Below are positions 34,197 to 43,655 of a stretch of 64,000 bases of DNA, one piece after another. Location of the stretch: NCBI RefSeq assembly GCF_900215575.1, contig NZ_OBEJ01000004.1:62001-126000 (forward strand), written 5' to 3'. The DNA comes from Natronoarchaeum philippinense. GTDB lineage: Archaea > Halobacteriota > Halobacteria > Halobacteriales > Natronoarchaeaceae. The notes under the pieces were generated by a model. That model saw only the letters and a list, made by a program, of their open reading frames with translations, had not been told where the DNA came from and searched no databases. The position numbers were made by a program, and so were the translations under genes. Within the stretch, counting starts at the first letter, position 1. Every line of letters starts with the position of its first letter.

Positions 34197-35288
34197 CTAA
34201 TCGCTCTGCTGGGGCTGTAGCTCGCCGCTTTCGATCATCGATTCGAGCGGGTTCCCGTCGACATCTAGCGGGAAGTCGACACGACTGCGCTGTCGCGCGG
34301 ACTCCCACGCTCCGAAGATCAGGCCGGTCGCTCGCAGCGCGTTCTGCCCGCTCAGTTCCGGTTCGGTTCCTTCGTCCAGCGACGTGACGAGGTGTTCGAT
34401 CGCGGCCTCGTGGAAATCCGGCCCGTGGACACCCGCCTCGCCCACGTCGATCGTCTCCCAGTCGTCGTCGCTCGATCGCTTTATTCGGAGCGTCGGCCCG
34501 TCGTCGCTGCTACAGAAGCCGACGCCGACTTCGATACGGCCTTCCGTTCCGACCAACCGGTGGTGACAGCCGACTGCTTCTGCGACGGTGCCGGCGCCCG
34601 TCGCCCCGTACCCGAACACGCCGTTGTCGTACTTCCACTGGACGATCGCCTCATTCGTGTTGTGCGCGCCGAACAGGACGTTCTCCTCGCTGTACTCGAT
34701 CTGTGCCATCACCCACTCGCTGTCGCACTCGTCGTTGTAGAAGTTACACAGGTCGAACGAGTGGGTGCCGTAATCGAACAGGTTCGCGGCGGCGAACTCC
34801 ACGCGCTCCAGTTCGCCGATCTCACCGTCGTCGAGCAGTTCCTTCGCTTTCCGGAACGGCGTGCCCATGCGACGCTGGTGGTTGAACGTCAACTGCACGT
34901 CGTACTCCTCGGCGGCGTCGACCATCTCGACGCAGTCGTTCCAATCGTCTGCCATCGGCTTCTCGCAGTGGACCGCCTCGACGACGCCGCTGCGAACGCA
35001 GCCCAGAACGATGTCGGAGTGGATGGCCGGTGGGACGGTGACGCTGACGATGTCCGGCTCGGCCTCCGAGAGCATCTCTTCATAGTCCTCATACACGTGC
35101 CCGTCGTCGATTCCATTCGTGTCGGCGAACGCTTCGGCGTTCTCGCGAACGATGTCGGCACAAGCGACGATCTCACAGTTTTCGAGGGCGTCGTACGCTT
35201 CGGCGTGTTTGTACGCCATCGCAAACCCGGTCGCATCTTCTCCCTGTGGCTTTCCAGTTCCGACAAAGGCTACCGTGTGCTGTGTCAT
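34197..35288 (-). CDS. Gfo/Idh/MocA family oxidoreductase A
   Basis: A 363-residue NAD(P)-dependent sugar dehydrogenase-like protein. The Rossmann segment is unusual: VAFVGTGKPQGEDATGFAMAY, a stretched glycine loop shared only with the paralog at 43656. HCEKPM (about residues 95-100) is the family EKP motif with the catalytic-type Lys, and LTFNHQRRMGTPFRKAKELLDDGEIGELERVE follows. The start at 35288 (MTQHTVAF) is preferred to a longer basic N-terminus. It is divergent from the isomerase/oxidoreductase operon at 35445. Confidence 0.85.
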   Translation of the reverse strand: MTQHTVAFVGTGKPQGEDATGFAMAYKHAEAYDALENCEIVACADIVRENAEAFADTNGIDDGHVYEDYEEMLSEAEPDIVSVTVPPAIHSDIVLGCVRSGVVEAVHCEKPMADDWNDCVEMVDAAEEYDVQLTFNHQRRMGTPFRKAKELLDDGEIGELERVEFAAANLFDYGTHSFDLCNFYNDECDSEWVMAQIEYSEENVLFGAHNTNEAIVQWKYDNGVFGYGATGAGTVAEAVGCHHRLVGTEGRIEVGVGFCSSDDGPTLRIKRSSDDDWETIDVGEAGVHGPDFHEAAIEHLVTSLDEGTEPELSGQNALRATGLIFGAWESARQRSRVDFPLDVDGNPLESMIESGELQPQQSD

Positions 35289-35444
35289 CAGTGACTCACT
35301 TCTCTTAGCTCTACACTGCCGCATAATACTTTGGGTTAGATGCAGATCTCTGTCGAGAGAAACCGACTGCAGGGAGGGCCAGATCAGTCACTGTACCCGA
35401 CAAAATGATAAAACGATTTATACTGGCAGTTTCTCCCCTCTCCC

Positions 35445-36194
35445 ATGGTTCGCTCTGCCATAATCATGGGTAACAGTCCCGAAAGCCCGATCCGGGACTA
35501 CGTTGGACGTATCGACGACGGCACGTACGACGGCGTCGAAGCCGGCACCGCGCTGGCGACCGACGAGACGTTTCAGTCAGTGCTGGCCGACAGCGACCTC
35601 GAGGTCACGAGCATCATGACCGGTCTCGGCGCCGTGCAGGATCCCGAGGAGGAACTACTGCCCGCCTGCGAGGCCGCCGGTGTCGACCGCGTCGTCCTCG
35701 GCTGGCTCCCCGACGAGTATTTCGAGTCGGCAGAAACGACCGTCGAGACCGCCGAAATGCTCTCTGACTGTGTCGGCGCGCTCGACGAGCACGGTATCAC
35801 GCTGTGTTATCACAACCACGATCACGAGTTCGTCGAGTTCGACGGCCGGACGGCCTTCGACATCTTTGCGGAGCATCTCGACGACCGTATTCAGTTCGAG
35901 GTCGACGTGGCGTGGGTCGGCGTCGGTGGCGTCTCGCCCGTCGAGTTCATCGAGACGTACGGCGATCGCATCCCGCTGATCCATCTCAAGGACATGGACT
36001 TCGAGAGTGAGGAGTTCGCGCAGCTGGGCGACGCCGACCTCGATCTCGACGGCGTGATCGACGCCGCCGACGAACAGGGCGTCGAGTGGCTGATCTACGA
36101 GGACGAGGGCGACCGCGACTACCCCGACAAGATCGCACACGGCTCGGCGACGCTCGGCGAGTACCCGGTCCTGAACGGCGGTGATGCGGCGTGA
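35445..36194 (+). CDS. Xylose-isomerase-like TIM barrel B
   Basis: A 249-residue TIM barrel with metal-site motifs in LCYHNHDHEF (about residues 120-129), FEVDVAWVGVGG, LIHLKDMDF and WLIYEDEGD. It is the paralog of 33329-34078. TTTATA at 35417-35422 is 22 nt before the ATG, so the message is probably leaderless. The stop overlaps the start of a Gfo/Idh/MocA gene by 4 nt, the classic pairing of 3-keto-sugar pathways. Confidence 0.8.
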   Translation: MVRSAIIMGNSPESPIRDYVGRIDDGTYDGVEAGTALATDETFQSVLADSDLEVTSIMTGLGAVQDPEEELLPACEAAGVDRVVLGWLPDEYFESAETTVETAEMLSDCVGALDEHGITLCYHNHDHEFVEFDGRTAFDIFAEHLDDRIQFEVDVAWVGVGGVSPVEFIETYGDRIPLIHLKDMDFESEEFAQLGDADLDLDGVIDAADEQGVEWLIYEDEGDRDYPDKIAHGSATLGEYPVLNGGDAA

Positions 36195-37297
36195 CGCTTC
36201 GCGTCGGTATGCTGGGGTACACGTTCATGGGCACCGCACACAGCAACGCGCTCGATCGGCTGCCGATGTTCTTCCCCGAACTTCCCGAGACCGAGCGCTA
36301 CGTGCTGGTCGGCCGCCGGGAGGAACCGCTCGCAGAGGCCGCAGATCGCTTCGATTTCGAGACGACGACGACCGACTGGGAGGACGCCGTCGACGATGTC
36401 GACGTGTTCTGCAACCTCGGTCCGAACTACATGCACGTCGAGCCCTCGATTGCCGCCCTCGAAAACGGCGTCCACGTGCTCTCGGAGAAGCCGCTGGCGG
36501 CGTCGGTCGAGGGCGCTGAACGGATGGCCGAGGCCGCCCGCCAGAGCGACGCCGTCGCGGCGACAGGTTTCAACTATCGGTTCGTCCCGGCGATCCAGTA
36601 CGCCAAGGATCTGATCGACGCCGGCGAACTCGGCGACATCCGACACTTCACCGGCCGATACATGCAGGGCCATCTGGCGCGGAATCCCGACGCCGGCTGG
36701 TCGTGGCGAGTCTCCAAGGAGAAAGCCGGCGCGGGCGCGCTCGGCGACATCGGCTCGCACACGATCGACCTCGCGCGCTTTCTCGTCGGCGACTTCGAGC
36801 GCGTCAGCGGTAACTGCCGAACGTTCGTCGAGGAGCGTCCGGTGCCGTGGAAGGACGACGAGATGCGAGAGATCGAGGTCGACGACGCCTACTCCGCGCA
36901 GGTCGACTTCGAAAACGGCGCGATGGGCGTGCTCGAAGCCACGCGCGCGGCCTTCGGCGAGCGCAACAACAACTACGTCGAGATCCACGGGACGAAGGGG
37001 TCGCTGAAGTTCGAGCTCGAACGCCTCAACGAGATCAAGGTCTCGCTCGAAGACGACCGCGGCTACCGTCGCGTGCTGATGAACGAGCACGACGATCCCT
37101 ACGGCGACCGGTGGTGGCCCCCCGGCCACAACATCGGCTGGGAGCACACGTTCGTCCACGAGTACGCCTCCTTCCTCTCGGCGATCGAGGAGGGTGGCGA
37201 GCACCGCCCCGACTTCGAGGACGGCCTCGCGGTCCAGCGCGTCATCGACGCCATTCAGCGAAGTGACGAGGACGACGGCCGGCGAATCGAGCTGTAA
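36191..37297 (+). CDS. Gfo/Idh/MocA family oxidoreductase B
   Basis: A 368-residue oxidoreductase. The N-terminus LRVGMLGYTFMGTAHSNAL is the cofactor loop; LSEKPLAASVEGAERM carries the EKP motif. GFNYRFVPAIQYAKDLIDAGELGDIRHF and GALGDIGSHTIDLARFLVGDF line the substrate site, and WPPGHNIGWEHTFVHEYASFLSAIEEG follows near the end. These features fit the LacA/IolG-like subgroup acting on glycosides or inositols. Translation is coupled to the TIM barrel upstream. Confidence 0.87.
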   Translation: MTLRVGMLGYTFMGTAHSNALDRLPMFFPELPETERYVLVGRREEPLAEAADRFDFETTTTDWEDAVDDVDVFCNLGPNYMHVEPSIAALENGVHVLSEKPLAASVEGAERMAEAARQSDAVAATGFNYRFVPAIQYAKDLIDAGELGDIRHFTGRYMQGHLARNPDAGWSWRVSKEKAGAGALGDIGSHTIDLARFLVGDFERVSGNCRTFVEERPVPWKDDEMREIEVDDAYSAQVDFENGAMGVLEATRAAFGERNNNYVEIHGTKGSLKFELERLNEIKVSLEDDRGYRRVLMNEHDDPYGDRWWPPGHNIGWEHTFVHEYASFLSAIEEGGEHRPDFEDGLAVQRVIDAIQRSDEDDGRRIEL

Positions 37298-37341
37298 GGT
37301 CGTTCTTTCACCGCTTCTTCTGTGCGGTCCGAGTGTCGGCG

Positions 37342-38085
37342 TCAGTGCACCGTTCGATCGTCGGACGTGTCGAGGTCCTCGATCGGGTCGTGGTTCCCGC
37401 GTACGACGCCAGACCCATCCTCCTGTGTGGCCCATTCGCAGGCGTTGGCCAGCACGTGTTGTACTTCCTCTTGATGGTACACCGGATACGTCTCGTGGCC
37501 CGGCCGGAAGTAAAACACGCGCCCCTGTCCGCGGTGGTAACAACAGCCCGACCGGAACACCTCGCCGCCCTCGAACCACGACGTGAACACGAGCGAGTCG
37601 GGTTCTGGCACGTCGAAGTGCTCGCCGTACATCTCGGCTTCGGGCACCTCGAAGTAGTCGTCGATCCCGTCGGCGATGGGATGGGCGGGGTTCGTCACCC
37701 ACAGGCGCTCGGTCTCGGCGGCTTCGCGCCACTTGAGCCCGCAACTGGTTCCCATGAGCTTCCGGAACGGCTTCGAGAGGTGCGCCGAGTGAAGCACCAG
37801 CAGTCCCATCCCGTCGAGCACGTGCTGTTTGACGCGCTCGGCGACGTGCTCTTCGACCTCGTCGTGGGCGGCGTGGCCCCACCACGTCAACACGTCCGTC
37901 TCGTCGAGAACCTCCTCGGTCAGTCCGTGCTCCTCGTCGTCGAGCGTCGCCGTTTGCGTCTCGAAGCCGGCATCGCCGAGCGCGTCCGCGATCGCGCCGT
38001 GGATTCCGTCCGGATACAGGTCCGCGACTGCCTCGTGCTCTCGCTCGTGTACGTACTCGTTCCAGACCGTAACTGTCGTCGCCAT
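37342..38085 (-). CDS. ThuA-like protein A
   Basis: A 247-residue protein of the ThuA (trehalose utilisation, PF06283) glutamine-amidotransferase-like fold. Blocks include [77 protein letters not shown] and [16 protein letters not shown]. ThuA acts with ThuB (a Gfo/Idh/MocA protein) on 3-keto-disaccharides in rhizobia. The start at 38085 is preferred to a longer frame that covers the intergenic gap. It is the last gene of a six-gene minus-strand run. Confidence 0.82.
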   Translation of the reverse strand: MATTVTVWNEYVHEREHEAVADLYPDGIHGAIADALGDAGFETQTATLDDEEHGLTEEVLDETDVLTWWGHAAHDEVEEHVAERVKQHVLDGMGLLVLHSAHLSKPFRKLMGTSCGLKWREAAETERLWVTNPAHPIADGIDDYFEVPEAEMYGEHFDVPEPDSLVFTSWFEGGEVFRSGCCYHRGQGRVFYFRPGHETYPVYHQEEVQHVLANACEWATQEDGSGVVRGNHDPIEDLDTSDDRTVH

Positions 38086-38154
38086 ACTCTCCTGCGAGAG
38101 CCGCCCACTCAAAGAATTTTCCGAACGCCGTTGCCTCGGGTTTCCGCTTGGGTT

Positions 38155-38829
38155 TCAGTCTGCCCCGCCCGCCCAGCCGACGCCCCGCCGGAGCAACTGC
38201 TGGACGCCGCCGTCCGACAGCGCGGCGTCGGTGTGGCCCAGCGAGCAGTAACAGACGCGGCCGTCGCCGTGCTTGCGGACCCACACGACCGGCGTATCGC
38301 CCAGATCGGGGTGGTCCATTCGCGCGAGCACGCGAACGTCATCGCTGTCGACGCTCACGTCGTAGGGTTCGTCCCAGACGGTCACGTCCTCCATCCCCGC
38401 CGTGACCGGATGGTGGCTGTCGGTCACGCGCACGTCGAACGTCGTCTGGGCCGGATGCGTGTGGAAATACCCGCCGAGCAGTTCCCGAAGCTCGGGCACC
38501 GGCTCCTCGCGGGCGTCGATCAGCTCGTCGGGGTCGTCCGACGCCGTCGAGGACAGGTCCGCCGCGCAGTGCAGGCCGACGTAGCCGCCGCCGGTCTCGA
38601 CGAACGTGAGCAGTCCGTCGAGCTGTTTTTCCTCGAGCGTGCTGTCTGTCATGTAGTCGAGCACCACGTCGTACTCGTTGAGCGCCGACAGTTCGTCTCG
38701 ATCGGTCGTCAGCGTCGTCTCGATGCCGTGCTCGTTCAGAGCGTCCGCGAGCTGCGGTCCGACGCGATCGAAGCGATGGAACGGAAAGCGATTGCCGCCG
38801 ATAATCAGCACTGACAGGTCGTTTGCCAT
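38155..38829 (-). CDS. ThuA-like protein B
   Basis: A 224-residue ThuA-fold protein starting MANDLSVLIIGGNRFPFHRF. VVLDYMTDSTLEEKQLDGLLTFVETGGGYVGLHCAADL (about 63-100) is the nucleophile-elbow-like region, and DSHHPVTAGMEDVTVWDEPYDV and VRKHGDGRVCYCSLGHTDAAL are family blocks. It is quite diverged from ThuA-like A, which suggests separate substrates. It sits between the first sulfatase and ThuA A with short gaps, consistent with one operon. Confidence 0.82.
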   Translation of the reverse strand: MANDLSVLIIGGNRFPFHRFDRVGPQLADALNEHGIETTLTTDRDELSALNEYDVVLDYMTDSTLEEKQLDGLLTFVETGGGYVGLHCAADLSSTASDDPDELIDAREEPVPELRELLGGYFHTHPAQTTFDVRVTDSHHPVTAGMEDVTVWDEPYDVSVDSDDVRVLARMDHPDLGDTPVVWVRKHGDGRVCYCSLGHTDAALSDGGVQQLLRRGVGWAGGAD

Positions 38830-38911
38830 GAAAGCGAGTTCGATGGACCGGGTCAAAGTTCCTTCGGACTACCCGGCGATCGGTGCCGTATCCACTGTCG
38901 ACCTGCGCCGG

Positions 38912-40441
38912 CTATCGAACCGGCGGCTGCAGGTCGTCAGTGTGGTACTGCACGCCGTCTGCCTGCTCGACCGATTTCGCGTGGGCTTCGCGGCCGGTCT
39001 CGCGCAGGCGCTCGGCGTAGTCCTCCCGGAACCCGCGCTGGTAGTACGGCAGCCCCTCGTTGACGACCTGCAGCAGGGGATCGACGAGTCCCTCCCGCGA
39101 TTCGGGGAGGCCGCCCGCGTCCCCGGTCGCATTTTCGAGCATCCGGTCGCTATGCCACCGCTGGAGCAAGGAGAGGCCTCGTTCGACGACCTCCGGATGC
39201 TCGTCGGCGAGATTCGTCGTCTCGTGGGGGTCGGCGTCGAGATCGACGAGCAACAGCGGGTCGATCTCCCGCCAGCCGTCGTGGTACGTCTGGATGAGCA
39301 GCCAGTCGTCCCACCGGACCGCGCGCTGGCAGGTCCACGTTCCCTGACTCAGCACGAGGAACTCGCGGCCGGCGTCGTCCGCACCCTCGGTGAGCGAGTC
39401 GGCGAACGAGCGCCCGTCCCAGCCCGTCGGAACGTCGCCGCCGACCAACTCGGTGATCGTCGGTGCCAGATCGACGTTGTAGTACAGCCCGTCGTCGACG
39501 CCGGGCTCGACGCCGGGGCCGTCGACGATCAGGGGGACCCGACACGTCTTGTCGTCTGCGAGCTGGTGATCGCCGTAGACGTTGAGTTCGCCCTGATTCT
39601 CGCCGTGGTCCGCGCTCACGATAATGAGCGTCTCGTCGCGGACGCCTTTCGACTCCAATAGATCGAGTAGCTTGCCGATATACTCGTCCATGTAGCGGAT
39701 GCCAACGTCGTAGCCGTCGATCCACTGCTTGTAGTCCTCGCGGGATGTGATCTCGTCGGGCGTCCGCGGGAGTTCGGGAATCTCCCCGCCGGTCATGTAG
39801 TCGTGGTGCAGGTCCTGCGCGCTGTGGGGACCGTAGCTCTCTCGCTGTTCCTGAATCGTCTCCTCGTCGGGCCACGCCGGTGCGGGTTCGTCCTCGAAGG
39901 GGTTCCCGAACTCCTCGGGCGTGTCGTAGTCGGTGTGGGGGTCCCAGAAGTTGACGTGGAGATACCAGTCCTCGTCGTCAGCGTTGTCCTCCAGCCACTC
40001 CTCGGCGTAGGGGTAGACGACCTCCGCACGCTCTGTCCCGTTCCCGCCGGTGTCGTGCCACTCGTCGAAGCCATCCAGCACGTGCCACGCGGCGTGGCGC
40101 TGCGGGAACGGGCTCACGAGCGCGATGTGATGCCCCGCCTGTCGCAACGCGGTCATCCAACTCTGGTACTCTCCCCGGTTACCGTCCTCGCGCTCGCTGC
40201 CCGGCGAGCGGATGTCGGCGGCGGCGCCGCCGTGGTTTACGACGCCCGTGTGGACGCCGAGGCGTCCGGTAAACAGCGCCGTCCGGGAGGGCAGACACGG
40301 CGCGTCGGAGGCGTAGTAGTTGGTGAATCGACGGGCACCGTCGGCGATGCGGTCGATGTTGGGCGACGTGTTGCGGTGGTAGCCGTAACAGCCGAGGTGG
40401 TCGGGACGAAGCGAGTCGATGTCTATGTACAGGATCCGCAT
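38912..40441 (-). CDS. Sulfatase A (formylglycine-dependent type)
   Basis: A 509-residue sulfatase. The N-terminal metal motif IDSLRPDHLGCYGY and the maturation motif CLPSR (Cys49-Arg53, to be converted to formylglycine) are intact; IIVSADHGENQGE (about 275-287) supplies further ligands. No signal peptide is present, so it would act in the cytoplasm. Possible substrates are sulfated sugars taken up by the transporter; a phosphonate or phosphodiester substrate is possible in this superfamily. No maturase gene is in the window. It shares blocks of identical DNA with sulfatase B. Confidence 0.87.
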   Translation of the reverse strand: MRILYIDIDSLRPDHLGCYGYHRNTSPNIDRIADGARRFTNYYASDAPCLPSRTALFTGRLGVHTGVVNHGGAAADIRSPGSEREDGNRGEYQSWMTALRQAGHHIALVSPFPQRHAAWHVLDGFDEWHDTGGNGTERAEVVYPYAEEWLEDNADDEDWYLHVNFWDPHTDYDTPEEFGNPFEDEPAPAWPDEETIQEQRESYGPHSAQDLHHDYMTGGEIPELPRTPDEITSREDYKQWIDGYDVGIRYMDEYIGKLLDLLESKGVRDETLIIVSADHGENQGELNVYGDHQLADDKTCRVPLIVDGPGVEPGVDDGLYYNVDLAPTITELVGGDVPTGWDGRSFADSLTEGADDAGREFLVLSQGTWTCQRAVRWDDWLLIQTYHDGWREIDPLLLVDLDADPHETTNLADEHPEVVERGLSLLQRWHSDRMLENATGDAGGLPESREGLVDPLLQVVNEGLPYYQRGFREDYAERLRETGREAHAKSVEQADGVQYHTDDLQPPVR

Positions 40442-40510
40442 ACTGCATCCAGTCTCACCGGTGATAATCAATATTGTGGATAAATCGTCGACCGCGTCGT
40501 TCCGGAGGTG

Positions 40511-40777
40511 TTACTCCCGTCGCACACTCGTCTCGATGCCGCCATCGGCGTGGACCGTCACGTCCCGTCCCGCGTATCGGAACGTGATCGCCGTCGAGGG
40601 GCGATCGAGGAGCGCGTCGAGCGCGTCGGGGTCGACAGCGTCGTACAGCGGCGGCATCTGAGACTGATCACGGTCCGTCTCTGCGGCGACCGCGCTCACA
40701 ACTCTCGAACTCGCTGACTGTGCCTGCTCGCCGCCGCCGGACGCTTGTCTCGATCGCGTTTCGTCGCTCTCTGTCAT
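40511..40777 (-). CDS. HalOD1 output-domain protein between the sulfatases
   Basis: An 88-residue protein; a Ser/Gln-rich leader precedes PLYDAVDPDALDALLDRPSTAITFRYAGRDVTVHADGGIETS, the HalOD1 pattern (compare 22324-22617). It lies between two paralogous sulfatase genes with gaps of 69 and 119 nt. It probably has a regulatory or protein-binding role. Confidence 0.75.
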   Translation of the reverse strand: MTESDETRSRQASGGGEQAQSASSRVVSAVAAETDRDQSQMPPLYDAVDPDALDALLDRPSTAITFRYAGRDVTVHADGGIETSVRRE

Positions 40778-40896
40778 ATCCGGATTACTTTCTCGATTAT
40801 CGAGCTGACTATAATAATAGTTGTCATACGACGTTCGGGCCGGTTCAGGTCGCCGAACGTCGGCGTTCACCGGCCTGCCCGATGGATTCGGCGTCC

Positions 40897-42414
40897 TTAC
40901 TCGCCGCCGAGATACGCGTCGATCGACTGATCGACGAAGCCACGCGTCTCTTCGAGAGCGGCTGCGTGCTCGGCGCGCCCCGTCTCGCGCAGGCGTTCGG
41001 CGTACGACTCCAGCTGTTCGTCCGGACGCGCGTGGAACGGCCCGCCTTCGTGGAGCACTTCGAGCATCGGGTCGGTCAGCGCGCGCGGCGCGTCGGCGTT
41101 GCCGCCGGCCTCGTCTCGCGCCGTTTCCATCAGCCGCGTGCTCACCCACTCGTCGAGCAGTGCGATGCCTTTGCGCGCAACGTCGGGCTTCTCTTGGGCG
41201 AGATTCGTCGTCTCGTGAGGATCGGCGTCGAGGTCGTACAACTCGACCGGGTCGAAGTCCTTGAGCCCGTCGTGGTACGTCCGGAGCAACAGCCAGTCGT
41301 CCCACCGGACGCCGCGCTGGCACGACCACGGCGCCTGACTGACGACGAGGTAGTCGCGCCCGGTGTCGTCCGCACCCTCGGTGAGCGAGTCGGCGAACGA
41401 GCGCCCGTCCCAGCCCGTCGGAACGTCGCCGTCGACGAACTCGGTGATCGTCGGCGCCAAGTCGATCTGGTAGTGGAACTCCTCGTCGACGCCGGGTTCG
41501 ACGCCGGGGCCGTCGACGATCAGGGGGACCCGACACGTCTTGTCGTCGGCGGTGTGGTGGTCGCCGTAGACGTTGAGCTCGCCCATGTTCTCGCCGTGGT
41601 CCGCACTCACGATGATGAGCGTCTCGTCGAGCACGCCTTCGGCTTCGAGCTGGTCGAGCAGTTTGCCGATGTACTCGTCCACGTAGCGGATGCCAACGTC
41701 GTAGCCGTCGACGTACTGCTTGTACTCCTCCCGGTTCGAGATCTCCTCTGGCGTCCGGGGGAACGGCGTGTCGCCGCCCCAGCCGTGTACGTCCTGTGCG
41801 CTGTGGGGGCCGTAGCTCTCGTAGTGGTCTTCGATGGTCTCTTGGTCGGGCCATTCCGGCGCCGGCTCGTCCTCGAAGGGGTAGCCAAAGTCCTCGGGCG
41901 TGTTGTAGGGAGTGTGGGGGTCCCAGAAGTTGACGTGCAGATACCAGTCGTCGTCGGCGGCGTTGTTCTCGATCCACTCCTCGGCGTAGGGGTAGACGTG
42001 GTCGCTGCGGAACTCGTCGGTGTGGTGCCACTCGTCGAACCCGTCCAGCACCTGAATGGCGCCGTGGTGCTGCGGGAACACGCTGACCAGTGCAGTGTGC
42101 AGGCCGGCGTCCCGAAGCGCCGTCATCCACGTCCGGTACTCGTCCATCTGGAGGTTGAAATCCCGGCCGGAACCGCGCGGGCGCATCGACGCGTTCAGCC
42201 CGCCGTGGTTGATCACGCCCGTATGGATGCCAAAGCGACTCGTGAACAGGGCCGTCCGGGAGGGGACACAGGGAGCGTCGGAGGTGTAGTAGTTGGTAAA
42301 TCGCCGGGCACCGTCGGCGATGCGGTCGATGTTGGGCGACGTGTTGCGGTGATACCCATAACAGCCGAGGTGGTCGGGGCGCAGCGAGTCGATGTCTATG
42401 TACAGGATTCGCAT
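40897..42414 (-). CDS. Sulfatase B, paralog of sulfatase A
   Basis: A 505-residue sulfatase with the same N-terminus (MRILYIDIDSLRPDHLG), the maturation motif CVPSR (Cys49) and IIVSADHGENMGE. Closely related to sulfatase A along its length; a 66-nt stretch is identical in DNA (41365-41430 and 39375-39440). No signal peptide. Two paralogs could remove sulfate from different positions of one glycan. It follows a Gfo/Idh/MocA gene on the same strand. Confidence 0.87.
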   Translation of the reverse strand: MRILYIDIDSLRPDHLGCYGYHRNTSPNIDRIADGARRFTNYYTSDAPCVPSRTALFTSRFGIHTGVINHGGLNASMRPRGSGRDFNLQMDEYRTWMTALRDAGLHTALVSVFPQHHGAIQVLDGFDEWHHTDEFRSDHVYPYAEEWIENNAADDDWYLHVNFWDPHTPYNTPEDFGYPFEDEPAPEWPDQETIEDHYESYGPHSAQDVHGWGGDTPFPRTPEEISNREEYKQYVDGYDVGIRYVDEYIGKLLDQLEAEGVLDETLIIVSADHGENMGELNVYGDHHTADDKTCRVPLIVDGPGVEPGVDEEFHYQIDLAPTITEFVDGDVPTGWDGRSFADSLTEGADDTGRDYLVVSQAPWSCQRGVRWDDWLLLRTYHDGLKDFDPVELYDLDADPHETTNLAQEKPDVARKGIALLDEWVSTRLMETARDEAGGNADAPRALTDPMLEVLHEGGPFHARPDEQLESYAERLRETGRAEHAAALEETRGFVDQSIDAYLGGE

Positions 42415-42472
42415 GCGTTAGCCACAGACCCCCGCTGTGAGTTATAGATTACGGGACCCCCGTCCGGTGTCG

Positions 42473-43561
42473 TCAGGACAGCCTGACCGGCTCGCCGGCG
42501 TCCGCGGACTCGTAGATCGCTTCGATGATCGCCACCGCTTTGCGGGCTTCCGTCGCGTCGAGCGCGTAGGGGTCGTCGCTGTCCAGCGAGCCGAGAAACG
42601 CCGCGAGGTTTCGGCGGTGGTCGGCGTAATCGATGTCCATCGGGTCGGCCGCCCCGCCGCTTGCACCGCCCTGTTCGCTGAACGTCTCGCGGATCTCCGC
42701 GTCGGCGTCGCGCTCGTCGCGGAACTCCCACGTGACGAGTTCGTCCTCCCGAACTTCGGCGGTGCCGTCGCGGCCGCCCAGTTGCACGCGCCGGAGTGAA
42801 CCGGGGTACATCGACGTTGCGCCGAGCACCTGCCCGACCGCGCCGTTTCGGTAGCGAAGCGCAGCGACGGCGGTGTCCTCGACCTCGACGTACTCGTCGT
42901 CGTGGCCTCGAAGTGCAGTGTAGGCGACGACCTCCTCGACGGGGTTCTCGTCGCGGTCGAGGTCCATCGCGGCGCTCGCCAGCCACTGCATCGCGTCGAT
43001 GCCGTGGATCGACTGGTTCATCAGCGCGCCGCCGCCGTCGAGGTCCTCGGTCCCCTGCCACGCGTCGGCGTAGTACTCGTCCTCGCGCCACCACGGCACG
43101 TAGGCGTTTGCGACCGAGAGCGTCCCGAACCGTCCCTCGTCGGCGGCGTCGTGGACCGTCTGAAACACGTCGGTGAACCGCTGCTGGAAGACGCCACCGA
43201 GCGCGATGTCGGCCGATTCGGCGGCGTCGATCATCCGGTCGATCCGCTCGGTCGTGATCTCCAAGGGCTTCTCGCAGAGCACGTCGATCCCCCGCTCGGC
43301 CGCCGCGAGCGTTGGTTCGAGATGTGCCCCGCTGGGCGTACAGATTATCAGCACGTCCGGGTCGGCGTCGTCCAGCATCCCCTCCGTGTCGGCGTACCAC
43401 GAGCAGTCGTGTTCGGACGCGAACTCCCGGCCGGTCGACTCGGTCCGGCAGGACCCCGCAACGAGCGTCGCGGCATCGAGGTCGGCGATCGACCGCGCGT
43501 GCATCTCGGCGACGGCGCCGACGCCGGCTATCGCTGTTCGGTATGTCTCGGGCATCGTCAT
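42473..43561 (-). CDS. Gfo/Idh/MocA family oxidoreductase C
   Basis: A 362-residue oxidoreductase with a canonical cofactor loop (TAIAGVGAVAEMHARSI, residues 8-24), LIICTPSGAHLEPTL, VLCEKPLEIT (EKP motif near residue 96), GVFQQRF and GGGALMNQSIHGIDAMQWL, which carries the catalytic-site His. The start at 43561 (MTMPETY) or 43555 is preferred to the longer frame that crosses the divergent promoter region. It is the first gene of the run Gfo-sulfatase-HalOD1-sulfatase-ThuA-ThuA. Confidence 0.87.
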   Translation of the reverse strand: MTMPETYRTAIAGVGAVAEMHARSIADLDAATLVAGSCRTESTGREFASEHDCSWYADTEGMLDDADPDVLIICTPSGAHLEPTLAAAERGIDVLCEKPLEITTERIDRMIDAAESADIALGGVFQQRFTDVFQTVHDAADEGRFGTLSVANAYVPWWREDEYYADAWQGTEDLDGGGALMNQSIHGIDAMQWLASAAMDLDRDENPVEEVVAYTALRGHDDEYVEVEDTAVAALRYRNGAVGQVLGATSMYPGSLRRVQLGGRDGTAEVREDELVTWEFRDERDADAEIRETFSEQGGASGGAADPMDIDYADHRRNLAAFLGSLDSDDPYALDATEARKAVAIIEAIYESADAGEPVRLS

Positions 43562-43655
43562 ATTTCTCTGGAGACGTATCGAGCAAAAGCGTGTCGGCTT
43601 TCGGCATTCTGCGGCGAATGATTTAATTCCCGGCGCTCGCACCACCGGAGTGCGC

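Noticed and set aside
36119-38284. A 721-codon minus-strand frame
   Set aside because: Antisense to the oxidoreductase at 36191 and out of frame with ThuA; Arg-rich shadow.
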